NCBI RefSeq assembly: GCF_018614915.1
Contig: NZ_JAGGNU010000048.1
Location: 22,116-86,115, forward strand
DNA: 64,000 nucleotides
Direction of reading: 5' to 3'
From: Variovorax paradoxus
GTDB taxonomy: Bacteria; Pseudomonadota; Gammaproteobacteria; Burkholderiales; Burkholderiaceae_C
Shown: piece after piece, positions 1 to 8,607 of the stretch
Numbering within the stretch: the first letter of the stretch is position 1
Layout: every line of letters starts with the position of its first letter
Notes under the pieces: model-generated
Told to the model about the DNA's origin: nothing
Seen by the model: the letters and a program-made list of their open reading frames with translations, nothing else
Databases searched by the model: none
Made by a program: the position numbers and the translations under genes

Positions 1-83
1 CATCGCGCAAGCCCTCGCTGTCGGTTGTGGGCGCTTTCCGGCGTGAGCGCACCCCGCCATGGCGGCGCCGCTACCATCGGGCG

Positions 84-836
84 ATGACCGACGACCTGTT
101 CCGCTCCGACGCCTACCTGCGCGATTGCCAGGCCCGCGTCCTGCGCATCGACGACGCCGGCATCGTGCTGGACCGTACGGTGTTCTATCCGCAGGGCGGC
201 GGCCAGGCAGGCGACAGCGGCCACCTGGTGCTGGCCGACGGGCGCGAGCTGGCGATCGTCGACACGCGCAAGGCCAAGGACGCCGAGGGCCGGGCGACCG
301 ACGAGATCGTGCACTTGCCGGCGCCCGATCAGTCCGAGCTGCTGGCGGCACTGAAGCCGGGCGATGTCGTGACCGCGCGGATCGACTGGGAGCGCCGCCA
401 CAAGCTGATGCGCTTCCATACCGCGACCCACCTGCTGTGCCACCTGGTGCCGCAGCCGGTCAACGGCTGCTCGATCACGCCCGAGTACGCACGGCTGGAC
501 TTCCACATGACCGATCCGCTGGACAAGGAGGCGCTGACGACGGGCCTGGCGCACCTGGTCGCCGCCGGCCATCCGCTGGCCGTGGGCGCGATCAGCGACG
601 CCGAGCTCGACGCCAATCCCGCGCTGGTCAAGAGCATGAGCGTGCAACCGCCGCGCGGCACCGGCACGGTCCGCACGATCCGCATCGGCCATCCCGCGGA
701 AGGCGAACAGATCGACTTCCAGCCCTGCGGCGGCACGCATGTGGCCAACACCCGCGAGATCGGCGCCGTCATCGTGACCAAGATCGAAAAGAAGAGCGCG
801 ACCACCCGCAGGGTGGTGCTGGGCTGGGCCCCATGA
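84..836 (+). CDS. Alanyl-tRNA editing protein, AlaX type
   Basis: Free-standing relative of the alanyl-tRNA synthetase editing domain; the family hydrolyses mischarged Ser- or Gly-tRNA(Ala) in the cytoplasm. The 250-residue product carries both zinc-site motifs of the family: H-T-A-T-H at residues 112-116 and C-G-G-T-H at 215-219, and an N-terminal glycine-rich YPQGGGQ segment typical of the fold. I start it at ATG 84; the frame is open back to position 27 but the extra residues (arginine-rich) do not resemble the family. The last 16 codons are duplicated in tandem just past the stop. dsbD follows 97 bp downstream on the same strand. No synthetase body is present, so this is not a broken alaS. 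Confidence 0.9.
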   Translation: MTDDLFRSDAYLRDCQARVLRIDDAGIVLDRTVFYPQGGGQAGDSGHLVLADGRELAIVDTRKAKDAEGRATDEIVHLPAPDQSELLAALKPGDVVTARIDWERRHKLMRFHTATHLLCHLVPQPVNGCSITPEYARLDFHMTDPLDKEALTTGLAHLVAAGHPLAVGAISDAELDANPALVKSMSVQPPRGTGTVRTIRIGHPAEGEQIDFQPCGGTHVANTREIGAVIVTKIEKKSATTRRVVLGWAP

Positions 837-886
837 GCGAAGAGCGCCAACAGCCGGCGGGTGGTGCTGGGGTGGGCCGCGTGAGC
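791..886 (+). repeat. Imperfect 48-bp tandem duplication of the alaX 3' end
   Basis: Positions 791-838 and 839-886 are two head-to-tail 48-bp copies. The unit is 16 codons long, and copy 1 ends the editing-protein gene, so copy 2 stays in the same frame beyond the TGA at 834-836 and ends in its own TGA (881-883 region). The decoded tails are SATTRRVVLGWAP and SANSRRVVLGWAA. Four of the seven differing codons are synonymous. Confidence 0.85.
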
Positions 887-933
887 CGGCAGCCCAGGAA
901 CTTCGGCACCGGCGTCCGCTCCGACTGACCGGC

Positions 934-3117
934 ATGGCACTTTTCTCCCCCCTTCGTCTCGCGGCCTTCGTGATCGCCGCTCTCGCAGCCTCCGTGCCGG
1001 CTGCGGCCCAGCTGGCCTCCCGCACCGGACCGGTCGTCACCACGCCCCACGTGCGGGCGGAACTGATCGCCCATGCGCCGCAAGGCGTCACCCCAGGCGC
1101 GCCAGTCTGGGTCGGCCTGCAGATCACGCACCAGCCCGAGTGGCACACCTATTGGAAGAACGCCGGCGACTCCGGCCTGCCGACCGAGCTGGCCTGGTCG
1201 CTGCCGGCCGGCATCTCCCACGGCGACATCGCCTGGCCGGTGCCGAAGAAAATCCCGATCGGCACCCTGGCCAACTATGGCTACGAAGGCACCGTGCTGC
1301 TGCCGGTGCCGCTCGCCGTGGCGCCCGATTTCAAGCCGCAAGCCAGCTTGACCGGCGCCGACGCGCTCGAGCTCAAGCTGAAGGCCTCGTGGCTGGTCTG
1401 CCGCAAGGAGTGCATTCCCGAAGACGGCGAGTTCCTGCTCAAGCTGCCGCTGCATGGCTCGACCGCCCTGCACAAGAACGCCTTCGATGCCGCCCTGGCC
1501 GCCCAACCGGCCGCGCTGGCGAAGCCGGGCAGCATTGCCGTCGACGGCGACAAGCTGCAGGTGCGGCTCGAGGGCCTGCCGGCCGCGGCACGCGGCAAGA
1601 CGCTGGAGTTCTTCCCGGAGACCGCCGAGGTGATCCACACAGCGGCCGTGCTGGGCAAGGACTGGACGCAGGCCTGGCAGGGCGACAGCTGGACCGCCAC
1701 CGTGCCGCTCGCCGAACAGCGCAGCGCCAGCCCGACGACGATGCCGGTGGTGGTCGCGCTGGCCGAAGCCGACCGGCAGCCCGGACAGCCCATCGCCTGG
1801 CGCGCCGAAGCGCCGGTTGCCGGCAACTGGCCCGCCGCCGCGCCGCGGGCCGAGGTGTCGCCGGCACTCCAGGCCGCGCTCGAAGCCAACACCGCAGCCC
1901 CCCTGCCCCAACCGGCGGGCAGCTTCGTCGCCGCACTGCTCGGCGCCCTGCTCGGCGGCCTGCTGCTCAACCTGATGCCCTGCGTGTTCCCGGTGCTGGC
2001 GATCAAGGTCCTGGGCTTCACGCGCCAGGCCGAGGACCAGCGCGGCCACCGGACGGCGGCGGTGGCCTACACGGCCGGCGTGATGCTGTCTTTTCTGGCA
2101 TTGGGCGGCGCCATGCTGGCGCTGCGCGCGGCCGGCGCCGAACTGGGTTGGGGCTTCCAGCTCCAGTCGCCGGTGGTGGTGGCGGCGCTGGCGGCACTGT
2201 TCACGCTGATCGGGCTCAACCTCGCGGGCGTGTACGAGTTCCGCATGCTGGCCCCCACCTCGCTGTGCGGCGCCCAGGCCAGGCACCCGGTGGCCAACGA
2301 CTTTCTCTCGGGCGTGCTCGCGGTGGTGATCGCCTCGCCCTGCACCGCGCCGTTCATGGGGGCCTCGCTGGGCTTCGCGATCGGGTTGCCGGCCACGCAG
2401 GCCTTGCTGATGTTCGCGGCGCTCGGCTTCGGCCTGGCCTTGCCCTACCTGGTGGCCGGCTTCGTGCCGGCGGTGGCGCGCCTGTTGCCGCGGCCCGGCG
2501 CGTGGATGCACACGCTGCGCCGCCTGCTCGCGTTTCCGATGTTCGCCACGGTGGCCTGGCTGGTCTGGGTGCTGGGCCAGCAGAGCGGCATCGACGGCGC
2601 GGGCGCGCTGCTCGGGCTCCTGGTGTGCCTGGCGGCGATCGTCTGGGCCTTCACCTTGCGCGGGCGCACGCGGATCGTGGTGGCCAGCCTGCTGATCGCG
2701 GCCACCGCGCTGCTGGCGGGTGCCATCGGCGGCAACGTGGTGCGCAGCGCGGCGCCCACCGTGGCGGCAGCCAGCGGCGAGCGCTGGCAGCCCTGGTCGG
2801 CGGCGCGCGTGAGCGAGCTCACGGCCGCCGGCCGGCCGGTGTTCATCGACTTCACGGCCGCCTGGTGCGTGACCTGCCAGTACAACAAGCGCAGCACGCT
2901 GGCCGATGCGGCGCTCTTGGCCGAATTCGATGCCCGGCAGGTCGCCATGCTGCGCGCCGACTGGACGCGCCGCGATCCCGCGATCACCGAAGCGCTGACC
3001 GCCTTGGGTCGCAGCGGCGTGCCGGTCTACGTGCTGCAGGCACCCGGCAAGGCGCCCGTGGTGCTGACCGAAATCCTTAGCAAGGATGAGGTGCGCTCGG
3101 CCTTGGCCGCGCTTTGA
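934..3117 (+). CDS. dsbD: Thiol:disulfide interchange protein, DsbD family
   Basis: Inner-membrane electron carrier that passes reducing power from cytoplasmic thioredoxin to periplasmic partners. Its 727 residues show a signal peptide (cleavage after about residue 25), a periplasmic N-terminal domain with a cysteine pair in WLVCRKECIPE (near 155-160), a polytopic core with the two conserved cysteine helices LMPCVFPVLAIK and ASPCTAPFMG, and a C-terminal thioredoxin domain with the active site WCVTC near residue 648. The long N-terminal domain is closer to the ScsB/DsbD-like branch than to E. coli DsbD. The periplasmic redoxin encoded next is a plausible partner (inference). Confidence 0.9.
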   Translation: MALFSPLRLAAFVIAALAASVPAAAQLASRTGPVVTTPHVRAELIAHAPQGVTPGAPVWVGLQITHQPEWHTYWKNAGDSGLPTELAWSLPAGISHGDIAWPVPKKIPIGTLANYGYEGTVLLPVPLAVAPDFKPQASLTGADALELKLKASWLVCRKECIPEDGEFLLKLPLHGSTALHKNAFDAALAAQPAALAKPGSIAVDGDKLQVRLEGLPAAARGKTLEFFPETAEVIHTAAVLGKDWTQAWQGDSWTATVPLAEQRSASPTTMPVVVALAEADRQPGQPIAWRAEAPVAGNWPAAAPRAEVSPALQAALEANTAAPLPQPAGSFVAALLGALLGGLLLNLMPCVFPVLAIKVLGFTRQAEDQRGHRTAAVAYTAGVMLSFLALGGAMLALRAAGAELGWGFQLQSPVVVAALAALFTLIGLNLAGVYEFRMLAPTSLCGAQARHPVANDFLSGVLAVVIASPCTAPFMGASLGFAIGLPATQALLMFAALGFGLALPYLVAGFVPAVARLLPRPGAWMHTLRRLLAFPMFATVAWLVWVLGQQSGIDGAGALLGLLVCLAAIVWAFTLRGRTRIVVASLLIAATALLAGAIGGNVVRSAAPTVAAASGERWQPWSAARVSELTAAGRPVFIDFTAAWCVTCQYNKRSTLADAALLAEFDARQVAMLRADWTRRDPAITEALTALGRSGVPVYVLQAPGKAPVVLTEILSKDEVRSALAAL

Positions 3118-3209
3118 CCCTGGCCTTCTACGGGTTGTCACAAGCAGGTGAGAAAACAGTTCTAAGCTGTCGCGGTTGTTGAATATATTGATTGGAGTTC
3201 AAGCTGACC

Positions 3210-3902
3210 ATGGCTTCATCGTCATCCTCCGACTCGCGTTCCTACCGTGCCGCGCGCAATGCCCGCGCCGCCTTGAGCCGTGCCTCGCGCCGCGCCGTGG
3301 TGGCCGCTGCCGTGGCGCTCGGCGCCACCTTCCTGATGGGCACCCACGCCATGGCGGCGCCGATCGTGGGCCAGAAGGCGCCCGATTTCGTGGCCGTCGA
3401 CACCAGCGGCAAGCAGCACCGGCTGTCGGACTTCGCCGGCAAGTTCGTGGTGCTCGAGTGGACCAACCCGGGCTGCCCCTTCGTGCGCAAGCACTACGGC
3501 AGCGGCAACATGCCCGCCACCCAGAAGGCAGCCACCGGCAAGGGCGTGGTCTGGCTTTCGGTCAACTCGACCGAGCGCGCCGCCAGCGACTACCTCAAGC
3601 CGGCCGCGCTCGATGCCTGGATGAAGGAGCAATCGGCCGCGCCGACGGCCGTGCTGATGGACGAGGACGGCGTGATCGGCCGCGCCTACGCCGCGCGCAC
3701 CACGCCGCATCTCTTCATCATCGATCCCAAGGGCGTGCTGGTGTACGCGGGCGGCATCGACAGCATTGCGTCGGCGCGCGCCGACGACATCAAGAGCGCC
3801 ACCAACTACGTGAACCAGGCGCTCGGCGAAGCCTTCGGCGGCAAGCCGATCAGCGCGGCGGCGACCAAGCCCTACGGCTGCTCGATCAAGTACAAGGCTT
3901 GA
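3210..3902 (+). CDS. Exported thioredoxin-fold redoxin (AhpC/TSA-like)
   Basis: Predicted periplasmic redoxin of 230 residues. After an arginine-rich n-region and hydrophobic helix ending in THAMA-AP there is a thioredoxin-fold domain starting VGQKAPDF, with a single reactive-type cysteine in the motif NPGCPFVRKHY, followed by the cis-proline region TTPHLFIID. The lone N-terminal cysteine resembles peroxiredoxin-like redoxins rather than a CxxC reductase; one other cysteine lies near the C terminus. I chose ATG 3210 (GGAG at 3195-3198); an in-frame TTG at 3192 is possible. It directly follows dsbD, consistent with a shared role in envelope redox chemistry. The exact substrate cannot be told. 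Confidence 0.8.
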   Translation: MASSSSSDSRSYRAARNARAALSRASRRAVVAAAVALGATFLMGTHAMAAPIVGQKAPDFVAVDTSGKQHRLSDFAGKFVVLEWTNPGCPFVRKHYGSGNMPATQKAATGKGVVWLSVNSTERAASDYLKPAALDAWMKEQSAAPTAVLMDEDGVIGRAYAARTTPHLFIIDPKGVLVYAGGIDSIASARADDIKSATNYVNQALGEAFGGKPISAAATKPYGCSIKYKA

Positions 3903-3989
3903 AGAAGAAGACCTGGTCGATCGCGAGCTTGCCCTCTTTCACCAGCTTCGCGAACTTGGCCGAATGAGCAGCCCTGCGACAATCGCAGG

Positions 3990-5093
3990 ATGCCCTTCGC
4001 GCCTCTCCAGAACGACACTTTCCTGCGCGCCTGCTGGCGCCAGGCCACCGACCACACCCCCGTCTGGCTGATGCGCCAGGCCGGGCGCTACCTGCCCGAA
4101 TATGTCGCCACGCGGGCCCGCGCCGGCAGCTTCATGGGGCTGGCGACCAACGTCGGCTATGCCACCGAAGTCACTCTGCAGCCGCTCGAGCGCTATCCGC
4201 TCGATGCCGCGATCCTGTTCTCCGACATCCTCACGGTGCCCGACGCCATGGGCCTGGGCCTCTCCTTCGAGGCCGGCGAAGGGCCGCGTTTCGCCCGGCC
4301 GGTGCGCGACGAAGCGGCCATCGCGGCGCTCGAAGTGCCCGACATGGACAAGCTGCGCTACGTGTTCGATGCCGTCGCATCCATCCGCCGCGCGCTTGCC
4401 GGCCGGGTGCCGCTGATCGGCTTTTCGGGCAGCCCCTGGACGCTGGCCTGCTACATGGTCGAAGGTGCCGGCTCGAGCGACTACCGCCAGGTCAAGACCC
4501 TGCTCTACAGCCGCCCCGACCTCATGCACCACCTGCTCGCGGTGAACGCCGATGCCGTGGCCGCCTATCTCAACGCCCAGATCGATGCCGGTGCGCAGGC
4601 CGTGATGGTGTTCGACAGCTGGGGCGGCGTGCTGGCCGACGGCGCCTTCCAGGGCTTCAGCCTGGCCTACACCGCGCGCGTGCTGTCGCAGCTGAAGCGC
4701 GAAGGTGCCGACGGCCAGCCGGTGCCGCGCATCGTCTTCACCAAGGGCGGCGGGCTGTGGCTCGAGGACATGCGCGCGCTCGATTGCGAGGTGCTCGGCC
4801 TCGACTGGACCGTCAACCTCGGCCGCGCGCGCGCCCTCGTCGGTGAAGGCGCCGAGGGCAAGGCGCTGCAAGGCAACATCGACCCCAACGTGCTGTTCGC
4901 CGCGCCCGCGCAGATTGAAGCCGAGGTGGCGAAGGTGCTGCAGAGCTTCGGCCGGCCGCACACCGACCGCGCCTCGACCGGGCCGACCCACATCTTCAAT
5001 CTGGGCCATGGCATCAGCCAGTTCACCCCACCCGATCGTGTGGCGGCGCTGGTCGCCGCGGTGCACGCGCAATCGCGTGCCCTGCGCGTCTGA
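3990..5093 (+). CDS. hemE: Uroporphyrinogen decarboxylase
   Basis: Cytoplasmic heme-pathway enzyme that decarboxylates the four acetate side chains of uroporphyrinogen III to give coproporphyrinogen III. The 367-residue product has the signature PVWLMRQAGRYLPEY near residue 24-38, the IGFSGSPWTLACYM segment near 143-156, the YFDSWGG-like element MVFDSWGGVL and the conserved C-terminal stretch GPTHIFNLGHGI. Length matches the family. It is followed by a 371-bp A+T-rich gap that holds DnaA boxes and then priA. Confidence 0.97.
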   Translation: MPFAPLQNDTFLRACWRQATDHTPVWLMRQAGRYLPEYVATRARAGSFMGLATNVGYATEVTLQPLERYPLDAAILFSDILTVPDAMGLGLSFEAGEGPRFARPVRDEAAIAALEVPDMDKLRYVFDAVASIRRALAGRVPLIGFSGSPWTLACYMVEGAGSSDYRQVKTLLYSRPDLMHHLLAVNADAVAAYLNAQIDAGAQAVMVFDSWGGVLADGAFQGFSLAYTARVLSQLKREGADGQPVPRIVFTKGGGLWLEDMRALDCEVLGLDWTVNLGRARALVGEGAEGKALQGNIDPNVLFAAPAQIEAEVAKVLQSFGRPHTDRASTGPTHIFNLGHGISQFTPPDRVAALVAAVHAQSRALRV

Positions 5094-5464
5094 AGCGACT
5101 GTTATAGGTTGTAAGTATCCGAGAACGCCTGCTTCGCGTTTGTCAAGTCAAAAAAGGGTGAGGGCAGACTGACTTATGCACAAAACACCTGTTGCGGTGC
5201 GCAAAAACATCTGAGTGGCGCAAGCCGGTGCTCCTAAAGCGATAGCGCAGCTAAGTCGTTGATTCATATGGATTTTGAACTTTGCTTTTTTTGCGGGCAT
5301 TCCAGTCGGAGCCTTGATTCTCAAGGGCTCGCGGCGTGTCGGAGCTGGATATCAACAAAGTTATCCACACAAACTCTGGATGGCGTCCAAAGCGCAGGCA
5401 AATCAACGACTTAAGTCACATTGCTCCAACTTGCTTTAACGAACGCCCAGAGCGGGAAGCTGCC
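5094..5464. promoter_or_regulatory. A+T-rich intergenic region with two DnaA boxes and a long inverted repeat
   Basis: A hand count over 5101-5460 gives 182 A/T of 360 (about 51%), strikingly higher than the flanking genes. It contains TTATGCACA at 5174-5182 and TTATCCACA at 5361-5369, both exact matches to the DnaA-box consensus TTATNCACA and in the same orientation. A perfect 13-bp inverted repeat (5252-5264 and 5401-5413) brackets the second box, and a 10-bp palindrome GACTTAAGTC lies at 5408-5417. A T-run is at 5284-5292. The priA promoter must also lie here. Whether this is a replication origin, a DnaA-controlled promoter or a DnaA reservoir cannot be decided from sequence alone. Confidence 0.6.
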
Positions 5465-7561
5465 TTGAACTGGCGCATCGACGTTGCAGTTCAGACCCCT
5501 GCGCACAGCGCATTAGGGGATGTACTGAGCTACGCCAGCGCCGCGCCGCTGGCGATCGGGTCGCTGGTGCGGGTGCCGCTGGGTCGTCGCGAGGTGCTGG
5601 GCGTGGCCTGGGCAGTGCATCCGCCGGAAAGCGGAGCGACGCCCTCCATCGCGCTCAAGCCCATTGCCGCCGTGCTGGATGCGCTCCCGCCCCTGGACGA
5701 TGCCTGGCGCGACCTGGTGGCCTTTGCCGCCCGCTATTACCAGCGCTCGCTCGGCGAGATCGCGCTGGCCGCCCTGCCCCCGCAGTTGCGCGAGCTCGGC
5801 ACGGTGCAGCTGGCGCGCCGGCTCAAGCGCCAAACCGGGCCCGCGCAGCCCCCCGCCGGCCAGCCAGCAGCTGCGCCCGCGCTGTCGCCCGAGCAGGCCG
5901 AGGCACTGTCCCGTTTCGATGCGGAAACCGGGCCCTTCCTGCTGTTCGGCAGCACCGGCAGCGGCAAGACCGAGGTCTACCTGCAGGCCGTGGCGGCGCT
6001 GCTGGCGCGCGAGCCGGCCGCGCAGGCGCTGGTGATGGTGCCCGAGATCAACCTCACGCCGCAGCTCGAAGCCCGCTTCAAGGACCGCTTCGGCAGCGCC
6101 GCCGTGGTCTCGCTGCACAGCGGCATGACGAATCCCCAGCGCCTGGCCAGCTGGCTCGCGGCGCACGGCGGTGCGGCGCGCATCGTGCTGGGCACGCGCA
6201 TGGCGGTGTTCGCCTCGATGCCGGCGCTGAAGCTGATCGTGGTCGACGAAGAGCACGACCCCAGCTACAAGCAGCAGGAAGGCGCGCGCTATTCGGCGCG
6301 CGACCTGGCGGTGTGGCGCGGCCAACGAGAAGGCGCGAAGGTGTTGCTCGGCTCGGCCACGCCCTCGCTCGAGAGCTGGCACCAGAGCCGGCCGGCCGCG
6401 GGCGAGGATACCGGCGGGCGCTACCTGCGGCTCGCCATGCCCTCGCGTATCGGCGCCGTGGCGCTGCCCGCGGTGCGGCTGGTCGACATGAACCTGCAGC
6501 CGCCCCGGACCGTGCTCTCGGGCGCGCTGCTCGACGCCATCGGCCAGGGCATCGCGCGCGGCGAGCAGAGCATGGTGTTCCTCAACCGGCGCGGCTACGC
6601 GCCGGTGCTGGCCTGCGGCGACTGCGGCTGGAAGAGCGAATGCCCGCACTGCAGCGCCTACCGCGTCTTCCACAAGATCGACCGCACGCTGCGCTGCCAC
6701 CACTGCGGCTTCACCGAACGCGTGCCGCGCGCCTGTCCAGCCTGCGGCAACCCCGACATCGCGCCGGTCGGCCGGGGCACCGAGCGGCTGGAGGAGCACC
6801 TGGGCGAACTGTTCGCGAGCGTGAAGCGGCCCGACGGCAGTGCGGTGCGCATCGCGCGCATCGACGCCGACAGCACGCGCAAGCAGGGCGCGCTCGAATC
6901 GCAGTTGGCGGCCGTGCACGCGGGCGAGGTCGAGGTGCTGGTGGGCACGCAGATGATCGCCAAGGGCCACGATTTCCGGCGCATCACCCTGGTGGCCGCG
7001 GTCAACCCGGACGGCGCGCTGTTCTCGAGCGACTTTCGTGCGCCCGAACGGCTGTTCAGCCTGCTGATGCAATCGGCGGGACGCGCGGGGCGCGATGCCG
7101 CCTATCTCTCGGCACAGGGTGCGACCGCCGAGATGTGGATCCAGACCCACCATCCGCAGCACGCGCTGTTCGCGGCGCTGCGCCGGCACGACTATCCGGC
7201 TTTCGCCGAGCGCGAACTCGAAGAACGCGCCGCCGCGGGCATGCCGCCCTGCGCCTTCCAGGCGCTGCTGCGCGCCGACGCCCGCACCCAGGAAGCGGCC
7301 CAGGCCTTCCTGAATGCCGCCAGCGAGGCGGCCGCCGCGCTGGAAGGGGCCGACCGGGTGACGCGCTACCCGGCCGTGCCGCTGGCGATCCAGCGCGTGG
7401 CCAACGTGGAAAGAGCGCAGATGCTGGTGGAAAGCGGGTCGCGCGCAGCGCTTCAGCGCCTGCTGGCCGGCTGGCAGCCGCTATTGCACGCGCTGCGGCG
7501 GCAGCCCGAAGGCAAGGGGGTGATTCGCTGGCTGGTCGACGTCGACCCGCACAGCATTTGA
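5465..7561 (+). CDS. priA: Primosomal replication restart helicase PriA
   Basis: Cytoplasmic 3'-5' DNA helicase that reloads the replisome at stalled forks. The product (about 698 residues from the start used here) has an N-terminal DNA-binding domain beginning WRIDVAVQTP, Walker A GSTGSGKTE, the DEEH box in VDEEHDPSYKQQ, and the family's inserted zinc-binding module with eight cysteines (CGDCGW, CPHC, CHHC, CPAC), then the C-terminal helicase motifs including GTQMIAKGHDF. The start is uncertain: family similarity begins at the TTG codon 5465, while an in-frame GTG at 5336 would add 43 residues read from the DnaA-box region, which look non-coding. Confidence 0.92.
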   Translation: MNWRIDVAVQTPAHSALGDVLSYASAAPLAIGSLVRVPLGRREVLGVAWAVHPPESGATPSIALKPIAAVLDALPPLDDAWRDLVAFAARYYQRSLGEIALAALPPQLRELGTVQLARRLKRQTGPAQPPAGQPAAAPALSPEQAEALSRFDAETGPFLLFGSTGSGKTEVYLQAVAALLAREPAAQALVMVPEINLTPQLEARFKDRFGSAAVVSLHSGMTNPQRLASWLAAHGGAARIVLGTRMAVFASMPALKLIVVDEEHDPSYKQQEGARYSARDLAVWRGQREGAKVLLGSATPSLESWHQSRPAAGEDTGGRYLRLAMPSRIGAVALPAVRLVDMNLQPPRTVLSGALLDAIGQGIARGEQSMVFLNRRGYAPVLACGDCGWKSECPHCSAYRVFHKIDRTLRCHHCGFTERVPRACPACGNPDIAPVGRGTERLEEHLGELFASVKRPDGSAVRIARIDADSTRKQGALESQLAAVHAGEVEVLVGTQMIAKGHDFRRITLVAAVNPDGALFSSDFRAPERLFSLLMQSAGRAGRDAAYLSAQGATAEMWIQTHHPQHALFAALRRHDYPAFAERELEERAAAGMPPCAFQALLRADARTQEAAQAFLNAASEAAAALEGADRVTRYPAVPLAIQRVANVERAQMLVESGSRAALQRLLAGWQPLLHALRRQPEGKGVIRWLVDVDPHSI

Positions 7562-7568
7562 GCGCCGC

Positions 7569-7778
7569 TCAGGGCGAGCCCACGGGCTGCTTGCCCATTT
7601 CGATGTAGCGCAACTCCGAACGGCGACGTCGATGCGAATGGCCGGGCCAGGCGAGCAGCAACAGGCTGGCCCCGCCCGTCGCGAGCGCACTGCCGATGCC
7701 CAGCGCATCGGCGAGCCAAAGCCAACTGACGATGGCAAGCCATGCCATCCAGAGCATCCAGCGCGTCAAAGTCGTCAT
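7569..7778 (-). CDS. Small two-helix membrane protein, unknown function
   Basis: A 69-residue protein with two hydrophobic stretches (roughly residues 6-22 and 26-45) followed by a basic HSHRRRR tail, so probably a small inner-membrane protein with a cytoplasmic C terminus. ATG 7778 is preceded by a GGGGGA-type ribosome binding site. It is convergent with priA, with only 7 bp between the stop codons. I recognise no family; it is called on the credible ribosome site, membrane pattern and gene-like codon use. Confidence 0.55.
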   Translation of the reverse strand: MTTLTRWMLWMAWLAIVSWLWLADALGIGSALATGGASLLLLAWPGHSHRRRRSELRYIEMGKQPVGSP

Positions 7779-7980
7779 GTCGATTCCCCCGGTTCCTGGC
7801 GCCACTTTAGCAGTGGAAATGCAAACAGAAGCATTAGTCAAAAGCAATAGTTAACACTATCCCCCGGTTCGTGGACACGTTTTGTAGGAAATATCCTGAA
7901 ACAACGATTGCGCCGCCCGGATTCGCTGCCGAAGCTATGCAAAGTGGGCTCGCTTCCGGGCTCGAGCGGAAGGTGATGCC

Positions 7981-8607
7981 GTGAAAACGCCGTCGGGATG
8001 GGTGGGGGCGCTGGCCCTGGCTAGCGCAGCCTGGAGCACGCAGGCTGCCGAAATCGAGCTGGAGGGCAACCGGCTGCTGGTGAACGGCATGCTGGACGGG
8101 CGCTCGATGAAAGCTTTTGCCGAGCATCTGGCCAGCGGCAAGGTGCGCACCGTGGTGTTCGAGAACTCCTTCGGCGGCACCGCCGAAGCCGCGGTCGATT
8201 TCGCGCGTGCGATCCGCGCCAGCGGCGTCAACACCGAGGCCAAGGGCCAGTGCCATGCGGCCTGCGCCTATGCCTTCCTGGCCGGCAAGGAGCACCGCTT
8301 CGGGCGCGGGTTCCAGGTCAACGCGCTGCTGATCCCGGTCGCGGCCCGACCGCGGCCGGAAGAACTGGCCAGCCGCTGGCGTGGCGAGGAGGCGAACAGG
8401 ACGCTGGCCGAACTCACCGCCGCGCCGAGCGAGGCCGGCGCGGAACGCTGGCAGCCGGACCACGGCGTGCTCTTCACCTCCACGCCCACGCTCTTCGGCC
8501 ACATCTACAACAGCTTTTATTGCGACGGCACCCAGGGCCGCGACACCTCGCGCTGCGAGGTGCTGTCCGATGCAGACCCCTACAAGCTCGGCGTGCTGAC
8601 ACCCTGA
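7981..8607 (+). CDS. Secreted ClpP/crotonase-fold-like protein lacking the expected serine
   Basis: A 208-residue protein with a signal peptide (cleavage after AWSTQAA, about residue 23). The middle resembles ClpP-like periplasmic proteins: NSFGGTAEAA at 62-71 corresponds to the oxyanion N-S-x-G-G strand turn, and GQCHAACAYAFLAG at 89-102 to the segment that normally reads C-x-S-A-C. Here the serine position is Ala93, so hydrolase activity seems unlikely. Four cysteines (91, 95, 181, 192) could form disulfides. The start is GTG 7981, spaced 8 nt from GGAAGG. It stands alone between a minus-strand small gene and a minus-strand permease. The fold assignment is by motif only. Confidence 0.65.
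   Translation: MKTPSGWVGALALASAAWSTQAAEIELEGNRLLVNGMLDGRSMKAFAEHLASGKVRTVVFENSFGGTAEAAVDFARAIRASGVNTEAKGQCHAACAYAFLAGKEHRFGRGFQVNALLIPVAARPRPEELASRWRGEEANRTLAELTAAPSEAGAERWQPDHGVLFTSTPTLFGHIYNSFYCDGTQGRDTSRCEVLSDADPYKLGVLTP

Noticed and set aside
769..3141. A 790-codon minus-strand frame opposite dsbD.
   Set aside because: Arginine/histidine/glutamine-rich shadow frame with no motif; the plus-strand gene has all DsbD signatures.
3903..3989. A short minus-strand reading of the redoxin-hemE gap that looks protein-like (KLVKEGKLAIDQV).
   Set aside because: Too short to assign, without start or ribosome site; could be a remnant but cannot be supported.
5336..5464. A longer PriA beginning at GTG 5336.
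   Set aside because: The added 43 residues are read from the A+T-rich DnaA-box region and do not resemble PriA N termini.
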